Below, piece by piece: positions 50,869 to 63,404 of a stretch of DNA of 64,000 nt. Under the pieces are notes generated by a model that had not been told where the DNA came from, did not search any database, and was given only the letters and a program-made list of their open reading frames with translations. Numbering within the stretch: position 1 is the first letter of the stretch; the number at the start of each line of letters is the position of its first letter. The stretch lies in NCBI GenBank assembly GCA_029931535.1, contig JAQPZY010001670.1, positions 1,054,001 through 1,118,000 on the forward strand, read 5' to 3'. A program made the position numbers and the translations under genes. The stretch is from Margaritifera margaritifera (lineage: Eukaryota > Mollusca > Bivalvia > Unionida > Margaritiferidae).

Positions 50869-52158
50869 GGAAGAGAAAGTATGGCCTTGAGGCGCAATTA
50901 TCTTCAATTTGCTTATACTGTATTAGTTCTGACTTCTAGGTGTCAACATTGGGCCTTTACTGATACAAAATGCAGAAATTGCACCGCATCACTCTAAATT
51001 ATTAAAACGCTCTAAATTGATACCATTGTGAATGAAAATATCGTATAAACAAATTACGACTTAAAAAAAAAATTAGAATCATATATTGGACTAAATATAT
51101 TTAATATGAACAGTTTTCGTTTAGTTCTTATTTCGTGTTCTTCAATTACTAACAGATTTACGGAATAATATCGGAGAATTAAACACGTAGATGGCATGCA
51201 AATCTTTAATCTCCACAATCGACTAATTCTGCAACAATTTAATGACACTGCATTGTGCAACTCACCCTCATCCTCTCTTCCACTAAGGATCATTACCCAT
51301 ACTAATGTTTAAAAAAAAAAAAAAGACATCAGTCATGTTTCTTCCTCTTACATGTCTTATTCTCAAATTCATGAATAACATAGTTATCTGTTCGAAATAG
51401 AAAATTGTTTAATGAACAATTCTATAAATCTATTTAATGAACAATTCTATAAATCTAATTTGTTTTATCCTTCTTGCGGACCATCCCCTTTCCGAAGTTT
51501 AATATGCCATTACCAGCAGCAATATAATCCAGTGAAGTTAAATCTAATAGTGAAAGAGCCTGCCTTATCCTTGCCAGCCCAAACATACCATAAAGTGGTC
51601 TTATCTCCAGTCGCTAGGGTCTGGGGAGTAGTCATTTTGTAGGAAATTGCCGTGTCACAGCGCCATCTGTTGTCATAATGAGGCATTATTTTATGCTAAA
51701 TTGCGTGATGTTAACTTGCAACATGCTTGCTGCTAAATCCTAATCATGATTTAGAAACTGCGATCTGTCATGGACTAGGAGAAAATTGTGAATTTACATT
51801 GTTGTAAGGCAAAATCTGTACAATGCAGAATGAAATCAGCAGTTGGAATGATGTAATTTGTAATATAGCAAGTTTATAAATAGAATATTAGTATACAAAC
51901 TTGTAATAACTGACAAACGGCAAACTGCAGAACGAAATCAGGAGTTTGTAAATTGCAAGATACAAAGTTACAAAGTGAAAATAGTCGTTATTGCAGAAGG
52001 AGAGTAGCACTAGCAAGCTGCCATGTAGAGTTTGCATTAATGAAAAATAGAAAATACATAGATAGAATTATGAAAGTAGCACTTGCAAGCCGCCATTTAC
52101 AATTTGCATCAGTGAAGAATAGAAAATACATACATAGAATTATGGCGGTAATCCCCAG
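50480..52158 (+). mobile_element. R1 element, copy 3
   Basis: Aligns collinearly with the reverse complement of 11451-13100. Order: ORF end (stop at 50623-50625), 3' untranslated stretch with aataaa (50758), CT microsatellite, a non-coding part starting gcaaggaagagaaagtatgg (50865), a block with gcaagaaggat in reverse complement near 51470, and two ~72-bp direct repeats (52004-52145), ending at ggcggtaatccccag. The left edge is uncertain. Confidence 0.75.
50785..50864. repeat. (CT)n microsatellite within R1 copy 3
   Basis: About 80 bp of perfect CT repeat. The same position in R1 copy 1 has only about 14 bp. Confidence 0.97.
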
Positions 52159-52548
52159 AAAGAAAAAAAAAACTCCTTGAAAACTTGTAGAAGTTCTTGA
52201 AAACAGACTCTATATTCAAGTAGGGCTGTACAAACCATGGCAAGATTCGAGTTAATTTCGGTGTTTGTACGAAAGTCTGCAGCAGAAACCTTTTTGTCAG
52301 AGGAGTTATTTTACACACAAGTTATTTCAGTTGTCACAATTGTTCTTACTTTGTAGAAGCTAAATCGCAAATTGAAACAACACTCTATTGAAAATCGTAC
52401 TGATTTTCCTTTATTTTAACACATGAAAGACTGGTTTTTCTGTCACATAATGAAGTCAGAATTGGATAGTCTGTTTAGAATTTTCTATTGACTTTCATCA
52501 TTATATAAGGGACTGTTTTTTTAATTTTGATTTTTGATCTCATTTATA

Positions 52549-52667
<119 letters not shown>

Positions 52668-52836
52668 ATATACCGGTATTATCGCGTTACTATCTCGAAA
52701 CATACCCAAAAAAGTTTGACTACACTTAGTTTTTAACTTTTATCCTACTGCATCAGTAATCAACATGTGGTGCATTTGTCACGGTGAATGATTTTTATTT
52801 CCGATCAACGGAATCGCCCAAGTGCTGGATATTCCG

Positions 52837-53946
52837 GATTACGGGACAACTCGGCCCACTATCGTTCTCGGCCCATAACGAACTCGGCCTACCCAAATCG
52901 GCCCATAACGTACTCGGCTTATTTACGTACTCTGCCCATTACGTACTCTGTCCACGATTTATATAATAGTAATGTTGATGTAATGTTTTTTTTTTTTCAA
53001 CAGTCATTTCATTTGTCTTTTAATCTTTGTACGTTTCTTTATGTTTAGTGCATCTGTGTATGATTTTTATGAGCTTTAAAATACTTTTGTCTACATTTTC
53101 AGTTCCGAAAAATAGCCATCATTGAGCAAAAGATATTGTAACTGTCATTGTAAACGAAATTTGGCTACCAAAAAATGATCGTATCATACCTGTATTACAA
53201 GCTCTATGTTGCCATGAGTTACAGTAATCGCAAGCAAGCGCATGCTGCTTTGCAGTTACTACTCTTGAACACGCCACACAGTTGTTACGAAGTCATACAA
53301 GATCAAAGGTTAAGATCACTAATAAGAACAAGTGTTACGAAACCGTACAAGATCAAAGGTAAGGCCGGCAAACTTCTACAGTTGAAGGCAGCACGTGTCT
53401 ACTCTACTACTTGTGATTGTAAACTTGTGTTGACACGTGTGAATCTGATTACAGTCGCTCTTCCCATCTATATACCGCAAATTTTGTATCAACAGTAAAT
53501 ATTTTCCAGTATTGTAAGTTTAAAACGTCTCTGTCCTTGCACGGACGCTATGTTAATTGAGTTAAATAGATATAAGAATATTATTTTAAAAAAAAAGATA
53601 AGCACAGAGACAAAGCAAATATATCTAATTCTTAATGTGTTTTTTTTTTTAGTATAACATTTTGTATCTTTGCCCTTCTTTGCTCTGTCCTATTCCTTCT
53701 CTCAATACTAACCGTAATTAAATATTTTATTTATATAAATTTTGTGCAATGAGACATTGTAATTACAATTAAGAGAGTTCTTTTTGCAATAGTAATTATG
53801 GGCCGACCGTGTCATGGGCTGAGTATGTTGTGGGGAGATTGCTTAATTAAATTTGTATGTGCCAACTCCGTTATAGGCCGACTTTGTTCTGGGACGACTC
53901 CGGAGTTATGGGACGAGTCCGTTATGGGCCGAGATATCCAGTCACC
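52837..53946. mobile_element. 1.1-kb MULE-like element with subterminal 16-bp repeat arrays
   Basis: Flanked by identical 9-mers GATATTCCG (52828-52836 and 53947-53955). The inverted ends align over 21 bp: gattacgggacaactcggcc and ggtgactggatatctcggcc. Just inside the left end, about seven units of a 16-17 bp motif (tcggcccataacgtac) run to about 52958; related units in reverse orientation occupy about 53797-53933. The middle is AT-rich, with an open frame 53175-53498 of no recognisable content. Nine-base duplications are typical of Mutator-like elements, but no transposase is visible, so the class is inference. Confidence 0.75.
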
Positions 53947-54729
53947 GATATTCCGAGGTGACCTCTACCGGGAGGCGCTCTGAAGAGAATGTCCTATTAC
54001 CGCGTCAATTGAGAAATATAGCAACCGTCGGTAGTACAGTATCAAAGTTTAAAATATTAAAACAAAAAAAAAAATAATTAAAAAAAAAAAAGAAAAAAAA
54101 AAAAGAAAGAAAATAATCAGGAAATATTATGTAAATCAACACATTTAACAACAAAATTTCAATATTAAATTCATAAATTGAATCAAGAACTTTATATGCC
54201 TGAGTTGGAGCAAATCCATGAAATAATTATGGTTTATGATATTCTTATGTTATATTATATGGTATATTTATAGCTTATCCCAACCCACGTAAATTTGTAT
54301 TATATGCCACATGTCTAGAACACACCTTTTATGAATTTTAAGGGATGACAGGGTTCATTAATTTGCCTTTATACAGCTAATTTAGAAACCCTCAGTAAAA
54401 CAAAACTCACGAGTTTGACAATACACCCTTAATGAGCCCCCCAACAAGAGTGAATTTTTATCGAATAGCGTCAGTCAGGTCACCAATTCTACTTGTATTC
54501 TTTCAATTGTGAAGCAGACGATTTGTTGACATTCTTCTTGGCGCGATTTTATGACTGAAAAGTACAAAAAAGTGATTGGAACAGGATATGGTATAATGGG
54601 ATTTTATCACTTACTTAAATTTGTACATGTCATGGAAATCTACGATTTTGTTTACTTGAATAGAGTTAGCCATCAAATTTGTAATATTCATGGCAATGTG
54701 AACTTCCAGACATTATATTTACGTACAGG

Positions 54730-54856
54730 CAGGGCCGTCGCAAGTTTCCGCTGGACAAAACGGCGCCCCGGGCGATCGTCGCCTTTTTGCGAAACGGCGC
54801 CCCCCCCCCCCCCACCGATCTTGGCGCCCGGGCAACCGCTCATTACGACGGCCCCG
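54730..54856 (+). mobile_element. 127-bp hAT-like MITE
   Basis: Ends cagggccgtcgcaa and (inverted) cggggccgtcgtaa, flanked by 8-mers CGTACAGG and CATACAGG (54722-54729, 54857-54864). Arm A has a single uninterrupted equivalent (cctgcatg, 49377-49384, inverted), the empty site. GC-rich inside with a C-run. Confidence 0.85.
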
Positions 54857-54933
54857 CATACAGGTTATTCAGATGTTACGCATGATGACATCGCTGAACA
54901 ATGATGTTTAAATGCCGCGGTAATAGGACCTGC

Positions 54934-54937
<4 letters not shown>

Positions 54938-55029
<92 letters not shown>
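54938..55029. repeat. (AT)n microsatellite
   Basis: About 92 bp of perfect AT repeat directly at the outer end of arm B. Confidence 0.97.
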
Positions 55030-55919
<890 letters not shown>

Positions 55920-56119
55920 GATATAGAGACATCAATACCAAAGTCTGAATTTTTATTTTTTGTTCATACTTGAAATTTAAATTGTCACACTGACTTTCTT
56001 TCAGAATTCTACATCTGCTGCATCATTTTGTAGCGCTACTGGTCATAGACCAGGAGAGCTTATGGAATGGTCTATTGTCCCTTGTCTGTCCATTTGTTGG
56101 CACAAGTTTGTTAACATCA

Positions 56120-57340
56120 TTCCTCCTAAACTACTTGGAGGATTGCCATTAAACTTTACATACACATTCATATCATGGTGTAGTTGGTCCTAAATGAAAT
56201 TGGTGCCACTAGGATATTCAATATGGCAACCAAAGTGGCCATATTGAAAATCTTGTTACCACTACTCCACCTGAATGGATGGTCCTATCAACATGGGATT
56301 TTCACATAAAGACTTCTTATGATGTCTAGTTAGTACTAAATGAAAATGTTGTCAATCTGAAGTCCAATATGACCACCACAGCTGTCATTTTGAAAATCTT
56401 GTTATCACTACTTGTCCTGAATGGATGGTCATATCATCATGGGGATTTCATTAAAAGACTTCTTATGATGTCTAGTTAGACCCAAATGAAAAAGCTGCTG
56501 CTCAGACATCCAATATGGTCACCACATTGGTCATCTTGAAAATCTTGTCACTGCTGTTCCTGAATGAATGGTCATATCAGAATTGAGTTTTCACTGTAAG
56601 ACTTAATGTAGTAGATTCTGAATGAAAATGGTGTTGATCTTGTGTCTAATACGCACCCATCTTGAAAACCTTGTTCTCGCTGCTCCTCCTGAACAGAAAG
56701 TCATATTGAAATGAAGTGTTCACCAGAAAACTTCTTATGATGTCCAGTTGGACCAGAATGAAAATGGTGCAGATATAATATCCAATATGACTGCCACAGT
56801 GGCCATCTTGAATTTTTTTTTTATCACTACTCCTCTTGAATGGATGGTCATATCAACATGGGGATTTCACAAAAAGAGTTCTTATGATGTCTAGTTGGTC
56901 TTGAATGAATGGTGTTGATATGATGTCTAATATGGCCACTACATTGGCCATCTTTAAAATCTTGTTATCACTACTTCTCCTGGACGAAAAGCCTTATTGA
57001 CATGGTGTTTTCACCAGAAGACTTCTTATAATGTCTAGTTGATCCTAAATGAAAATGGTGCCAATCTAATGTCCAGTATGGCCACTGTAGTGGCCATCTT
57101 GAAAATCTTCTTATCACTAATTCTCCTGGATAGATGGTCATATCAACATGGGCTTTTACTGAACGACTTCTTATAATGTCTAGTTGATCCTAAATGAAAA
57201 TAGTGCTGATCTGATGTCCAATATGGTCGCCACAGTAGCCATCATGAAAATCATGTTATCGCTACTTCTGAATAGATTGCTGTATCAACATGGGGTTTTT
57301 GCTAAATGACTTCTTATGTATAGTTGGTCCTTTTATTATG
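56120..57340. repeat. Diverged ~145-bp tandem repeat, about eight units
   Basis: The phrase acttcttatgatgtctagtt and its variants recur near 56311, 56458, 56602, 56730, 56877, 57020, 57166 and 57308, spaced about 142-147 bp apart with one shorter step. Other constant parts are gaatggatggtcatatcaac and ccacagtggccatcttgaaa. Units are clearly diverged, so the array is old. It resembles repeats I associate with bivalve introns. Confidence 0.88.
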
Positions 57341-58145
57341 TTGATTCATTTGCATACCATTATTTAAACTGACTGGAAACATGGCACAGGTGCTTTCTGT
57401 CAGTATGCACCTCATGAGTGGTGTTGTTGATAGTGTTGTCATGTAAAAAAAAAACCTAGAGGAATGAACTAGCCTTCAGAGAAAGGTGTCATAATAAGTT
57501 GCCTGAGTTGTGCTTCAGTTATTTAAATAGGTATCAGAGTCCATGTTGGACTCCAATTTTTGGGGAATGTGACTTCTCTTTCCAACCAGAATAGGGTGAA
57601 GTGGTGGCAAAATAGTGAGAATGGAGTGGTCAAAATTCATTTTACTTAACTGATGAATCAAATTGTAAAAAAAACAAACATAAACAATATTCATTATTTG
57701 TCTGTAATGTGATACATTTTGTTTCTTTGTGTGTTGCACTGCATATAAAATCCCCGATTTGGGGCAAAAAGGAAATGTGTTATTGTCATTCGATTTGCAT
57801 GATATTTGCTCTGAGTACCAAATCTGCTCTCCATATAGGGCACAATAGAAAATATTCAAAATTGTGTGAGTTTGATTGAGCAAAATTATAGAATAGCTTT
57901 GTTATTGCAGAAGACAGTAATCTTGAAAATAGGTTACTATAAAAAAGCAGGTGACAAGTCTCGGTGCAGATCTTGAGGTACAATTCCTTTATTTCTATTT
58001 TTACAAGATGAAATACAAAATAAACTTGTTTACTTTTCTTAGTAATTGGCCCAAAAGCCTCTATATAGTAACATTTGCTTGCATTTAGGCTACACTTGTA
58101 TAGAATTTCACTTGGTTCTTCAAACTTCATCAAGTGCATTTTCAG
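57341..58145. other. No feature recognised
   Basis: Probably intronic. The 122- and 127-codon minus-strand frames (57515-57883, 57786-58169) overlap each other in different frames and have no motifs. Confidence 0.45.
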
Positions 58146-58217
58146 CTTTCTCTTTGTTTTATGAGTCAAATTATGATGCAGTTAGAGCTCAAGCAGCCCA
58201 GTTGATAATGTGTATAT
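58146..58217 (+). CDS. Candidate internal exon (weak)
   Basis: After an acceptor-like tgcattttcag, a 72-nt stretch reads FSLFYESNYDAVRAQAAQL and on, ending at a donor-like gtaaag at 58218. The residue pattern (regular Ala/Gln/Leu helix) is more protein-like than the surroundings, and the frame stays open to 58273. Polypyrimidine support is moderate and the donor is not ideal. Protein not identified. Confidence 0.3.
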
Positions 58218-58273
58218 GTAAAGAAAGGTGTTTGAAAGCTATACCATTGACAGTTGGAAAACAGTGGCACTAG

Positions 58274-60099
58274 GAGTGTCTGTAGTCCCTTCCATTATCT
58301 TATTGTGTTTTTAGCATGCACAATTTTGATGATAGATAAAAAATAAATAAGCATTAAAGTCCAACATTAACTATTTAGTCTGTCATGGGATTTGTTTGTT
58401 TTTTTAAATTCCAAAGATTTGACTGTACTCTTTTTTTTTGTATGCCTAATCATTACGTTTGTTGGACATATAGTATTACCATTGTTCATCCATAGTCTGT
58501 CGAATGCATACATTTTATCTTGGTCAAGTTTTGCGTTTAAGTCAGTTTTCAGGTGCTGTGATCAGGCATATGTATATGAAGAATACATGTCTAGATCTTA
58601 GCACACACTGGAAATGCACACATGTCGCTGTGTGACAAATCTCCATATTACATGGTAGCAGCATATTCATCAGATCATGATATCTAAGTCACCTGCACTT
58701 GCTCTCCTAGACTTTGCCTATTTTGCATTATTTGTGACAATTCAATAAGGCTGCAACATTTACATGTGTAAATGGTTTGGTTTACTGACTGTACACGTCT
58801 AAAAAATTGGTAAATGTGTAAACAAACTTGCATTTGGCTGTCAGTGACACAAGAACCAAGGGTTCCAATAAAATATATATTTCCACATCAGTGCTTCAGA
58901 GGACTCCTTAGTAGGGTTTTTCTGATAATTTGTTTTTTTTTTGAAGTTAAATGTATGATTTTTACAATGAATGTGGCATTGCTAGGAAAAAGCAGAAGTT
59001 GACAAGAATTGATTGTAGCGCCCATTACTAGCATGATATATTATGTTGATTTATAGTCCGATAAATCAGCCCTCCAAATCTGTGTTGATACTGATGAACA
59101 ATTTGTGGATCTGATGTCACCTGTTCATTAAAATTTGCAATTTTGCTGCATACAAATCTGTTCGGAACACGCCAGCATTCAGTTTAGACACTTAGTGGTA
59201 TTTGGTAATAGCCATATATAGCCATGAAATTCAAAATGGCCACAGGACATAGGGTTATGTGATTCCACGTGGATTTACAAGTCATCAAACATAGGATTTG
59301 ATCTAGAAATAGTCTGTACATATTGCCAAAAGGACTCTTCAACCAATGGTTGCTCAAGAGACATGAGAAATACTGGTAACTGTAAAAAATGTACACTGAT
59401 GTGTTGCAGACAGAACTGTCTGCAAACAATTCCTTGATTTTTTGAATCTAGGTGAATTCAGACCCACAAGTTGTCTATCGGTATCGACACAGATTTGGGG
59501 GGTTGATTTATCAGACTAGTTGATTTAACCTTTGATTAGTAACATTTCATTTTAAAGGAATGCCATTTAAAGTTGTTTGTAAGCTGCATAGTTTCTTATC
59601 CTTGGTAGATACTACAAAAGCATCCTATGAGCTTTTCCAGGCAGTACATCCTGTTGCATTATCAGTTGTTTTCATCATGTAATATATGTAGCAGTTGGAA
59701 AAAATATCAGAGTGATCTTTGGGATGTTTAACTGAAATTGTCAGATATATTCGGCAAAGATGTGTCTTACAAACTGAGTCCTTTAGGAGTAAGAGGTAAA
59801 AGACACACAGCAAATGAAACACTTGCAAGTTGAGTGAGGTACAGCATGTACATTATAATAGCTGTCAGCTGTTCAGTAAGCCCAACAGGTAGATATGGAG
59901 AAAATGTTGAGTTTCTAATTGTTTTGATTAAAATGGTGTCATTTCAGTTATTGTAAACCCTGTACAAATAAGTTTAATTCTGTGCCAGTATGTTGCTAAT
60001 ACATTTGAAAATTAATTCCCATGTAGCATTTAGAGTCATTAAAGAAGGAAAACAAGTTAATTTTAAAAAAAACAGAAAAATATTTTCTTTTCTTTGCAG
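58274..60099. other. No feature recognised; probably intron
   Basis: Moderately AT-rich, few repeats, no convincing open frames. Confidence 0.45.
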
Positions 60100-60163
60100 G
60101 TAACAGTAACTTCTGCAGTTGTTACAGAGAGAATTGGGAATTTAACTTTTGAATGTCCTCATG
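60100..60163 (+). CDS. Candidate internal exon, 64 nt
   Basis: The best splice-site pair I could find in the last 8 kb: a polypyrimidine tract and acceptor (ttttcttttctttgcag) ending at 60099, and a strong donor gtgagt at 60164. With the first base finishing a split codon the exon reads VTVTSAVVTERIGNLTFECP with no stop. The composition is clearly less AT-rich than its flanks. I do not recognise the protein. If real, the host gene runs on the plus strand through at least 58-60 kb. Confidence 0.45.
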
Positions 60164-61709
60164 GTGAGTACTGAATTATTGGCTGATATATTGCTTTTGA
60201 CTGTGGAATAGTTACATAGATGTAGATTAAGGCCTTCTCAAATCAACTTATAGTCCAGGTGGCCAGATCTTACTCCTTAAAGTGGCTTGATGGGATATCA
60301 GTCCACAATAGGTTAAGCTACAGTCTGAATCTGGTACACATTCACAGATGGTTGACTACAAACATTTAGGTTAAGTGCCCAGCTCAGGGGCATTTCAACT
60401 CAGACTCAGTGACCTAATACTTGTATTCTGTGGCACCAACTACATTATTTGACCACTACCTCTTTTGAGGAGTAATTTCAGTTCTGCAATCTACAGCAGT
60501 GATACTGTAATCTTCCAGAAGCTGATAAGCTGATATATATATATGTTTGTGTGTGTGTTTGTTTGAAATATTTGGAAAATCTCCCTAATATGAAGAAGAG
60601 ATCTTCCTGAAGGATTTTCTGTAAATATCACATGAATACTTTGAATGTTGGTGCTGTAAGATAAGAATTCTTTATTTCAGACTGCAGGGTCCATACATCT
60701 AAATTAAAATATAAATGTATTTTAAACATAAAAGATCATAGGTGGCTTATATACAAATATACAGACACATATACAAAACATTGCATTTCATGTTAGGTAG
60801 AGTTGTCATTAGAAATGTTTGAATGACATCACTTTCACAATTGTGAAAGCTGTAATTTGATTTGTGAATCAAACAGTCAACAGACCATGACCTTGTCTCT
60901 GTGACTGTCAGATCTCTTTTATGTCGGAGATCTCAATTATAATTGGAGTGCACTGTAGCCATATTTTCAGTACTTTTGACACTGCACAAAGTCAAAGCTA
61001 AGTATTGGTAATATTTACATTACATTATGATTTTTTTTCCAAGAAAGAGGCAGTGAAAAGCAGATTAATTAATGACTTACAACTTTTTTTAAAATCTGTT
61101 TTTTTTTTGGTGACATATATGTAGATGAAAATTGTCCAAAAACTTTAGTAGAAATGAGGTAGCCTTCAGTACAGTGAGGAAGGTTTGTTTTCAGAACATG
61201 TGGAAGATCAATTTTTTTTTACTTCTATTTTGCATATGAGAAACAGAAGTGCTGCAAGTTACCCATACTCTCTTTTATTAATCAATCTTAATTGAACATA
61301 ATATACAACCATGAAATACTTGAATATGTTAATGTAACTTTACTTAATACAGAACATGTCCACATACACCAGTATCCATTTCTAACATGTTTTGGTTATA
61401 TCTGACTGAGAGAATAAAACTTTCTGGTTAAATATCCAGTTGCTATATTTGGTAGGAAAATATTTGAAAAAGAAAAAGCCAGATAAAACTGGAAGCATGT
61501 TAGCCTAAATGCTGCAAAATACCTGAAGATAAATATTTTCTTCATATGAATAAATCCATTTCAGACTTGCTACAAATGAATTTTATTAATGAAAATAAAA
61601 TGTCTTCATTTTTTGGCTAACGTCTTTTGACTTGGCTTTAATGAGCTTGGTAAAGGTTTGACGTCATAAAGGTTGTTTTACATGACTTAATCAGAGAGAG
61701 AGAGAGAGA
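60164..61709. other. No feature recognised; probably intron
   Basis: AT-rich with short T-runs and a short TATA/TGTG microsatellite near 60535. No coding signal. Confidence 0.45.
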
Positions 61710-61819
61710 GAACTGTACTGTGTATGCAGTTGTGAAAACCAATGAGGAACTGTACTTTGTGCAAATCTGAAAACCCAATGAGGAACTGTACTGTGTGCAA
61801 ATGCGAAAACCAATGAGGA
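61710..61819. repeat. ~36-bp tandem repeat, three copies
   Basis: Three units of gaactgtactgtgtgcaaat type ending in aaaaccaatgag (37, 36 and 35 bp), directly after a (GA)n tract at 61693-61710. Confidence 0.9.
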
Positions 61820-61862
61820 GAGGTATAAGTAGGTTACACTTGTTCTTTTCTGCATGATTTTT

Positions 61863-62935
61863 ACCTCACTTAGCCATAAGGCCAAGTGAGCTAATAGTAT
61901 GGCCCTGTATCCATCATGTTTTAATCATTATCCTTTGTATATCTATAACAATTGCCATTTTTAACTTCTCAAAAACTACTGCACCAAATTATACTTTAAA
62001 ATTCATTTAAACAACTTCTCACTGCTTAAATGAATTTGATAAAATGTGACAAAAAGCATCTTAGCATAAAGGGCTTTCAAATTATACAAATGATGCTGAT
62101 CCATCATCAAATATGGCTGCCATTACAAATAATAGAGAAACCCTAAATCAACTCAGCAGAACCAGACCCAAATTGACTGAAAGCATCAGGCAAAAAGGAC
62201 TTTCAGATTTTTACAAATGATGCCGATCTGCCATCAGATATGGCCACTATTTTTGAAAATAGAACCCTTTCACTGATTTCTCCTTCAAAAATATTCAACA
62301 GAATTTGACAAATTTGAAGGAAAGAATCCGGACAAAAGGGGCTTAGCATTTTGAATAGAGATCATGTATGTATGCATAGGGTTTTATGGCATATCAGTAA
62401 ATTTCCAGCTATGGTGCGGAATAAGTTTAGATATCCCTAAAAAGGCAGACATAACAAAGATAAAACCAAAAGAGGGGAAAATTCTTAAAATAAAAAGTCA
62501 GATTTTTTATATAAACCACACACTTGTAAAAAAGTCTACGACCTCTGCTGGGTTGCCGTCATTAGTGGCCTCCTATGCCATGCACGAGGATGCATTGAGC
62601 CTATTCTATATGCCTGAGCCTGCTGGGCCTGTGGGTGAACAAATGATGCTGCTCTGCCATCAAATATAGCTACTCAAAAACTGCTCAACAGAATTTGACC
62701 AACATTGACAGAAAGTGTATTGGCATAAAGGCCTCTAATGTTTGACAGATGAGGCTGGTTTGCCTTCAGATATGGATGAAGACACAAAATATAGAGAAAC
62801 CTTTAAACAATTGTTCCATAACATGTTCAGTCAGCAGCATAGGAAGAAAGTTCTTCAGAAAGCATCCTATTGATGCTGATTTCTTGCCCAACTATCTTGC
62901 ATTTGGCTATTAGGCAGATGTCAGTCAGGTGAGTA
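61863..62935. repeat. Old intron-type repeat element
   Basis: Begins with a palindrome-like ctcacttagccataaggcca, contains four diverged occurrences of gatgctgatctgccatcaaa type (62093, 62219, 62644, 62738), and ends with ggcagatgtcagtcaggtga. I associate both end phrases with a recurrent repeat of bivalve introns; that is memory, not a search. Confidence 0.55.
62370..62640 (+). mobile_element. Possible SINE-like insertion with core domain
   Basis: Interrupts the repeat pattern around it. It contains gtcattagtggcctcctatg (62558), the same core-like phrase as in the SINE at 8323. No tRNA head is recognisable. Confidence 0.4.
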
Positions 62936-63183
62936 ATGTCATGCCCACTTGATCCTCTTGTTTTTAAGTTTCCAATTTGATCACAAAGCCCTGTGATTCT
63001 CCTATCATTTAATTTTTGGGGTAGATCTTTCAGGTTAACATGCAGTTGTAAAGTTGTATCAAACTAGATGTCACAAATAAACAAAAAACATTTTATTGTG
63101 GTCTTTTTTGACCGAATTATCATGAATTTTATGTGACTTTTACATTGAAACCAATAAAGAACATGCAGTGGAAAAATATGAAG

Positions 63184-63404
63184 TACCATATATACTTGTG
63201 TGTAAACCAGGTCCAAATATAAACAACATAGACCCTGATCTGCCATCACATAATGCACTGGCAGATCAGGGTCTATGTTGTTTGTTCTACTGATTAGTCC
63301 TTACAAACTGCATAGACCCAGATCTGCCAGTGCATTATGCGAAAGCAGATTGGTGTCTATACAGTTTGCAGTTGGTATTGGCTTATACGCAAGTATATAT
63401 GGTT
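63184..63404 (+). mobile_element. Double-hairpin MITE, copy 3
   Basis: About 220 bp, ends taccatatatacttgtgt and, inverted, aaccatatatacttgcgt. The two internal stems and the ttctactgattagtcc spacer match copy 2 in the same orientation. Copy 3 has many CpG-to-TpG/CpA changes relative to copy 2 (for example ccgtcacataatgcgccgg versus ccatcacataatgcactgg), suggesting it is older or was methylated. Confidence 0.88.

Larger units (their letters stand above)
52680..54936 (-). repeat. Inverted arm B, carrying two nested insertions
   Basis: Reverse complement of arm A in three blocks: 52690-52836, 53947-54729 and 54857-54936. The blocks are separated by the MULE-like element and the hAT-like MITE. 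An A-rich run (54062-54115) replaces a T-run of arm A. Confidence 0.8.

Noticed and set aside
53175..53498. 107-codon open frame in the MULE-like element as its transposase
   Set aside because: No recognisable transposase motif and far too short; the element looks non-autonomous.
52809..53955. A longer version of the MULE-like element starting at cggaat (52809)
   Set aside because: Arm A shares the sequence up to the GATATTCCG target, so 52809-52836 is flank and the element starts at 52837.
57515..58169. Two overlapping minus-strand frames (122 and 127 codons) as exons
   Set aside because: Different frames over the same bases, no motifs, composition like the flanking AT-rich sequence.
62916..62940. 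15-nt micro-exon bounded by ag and gtgagt
   Set aside because: The phrase ggcag...caggtgag is the end of the intron-type repeat beginning at 61863; the splice-like ends belong to the repeat.
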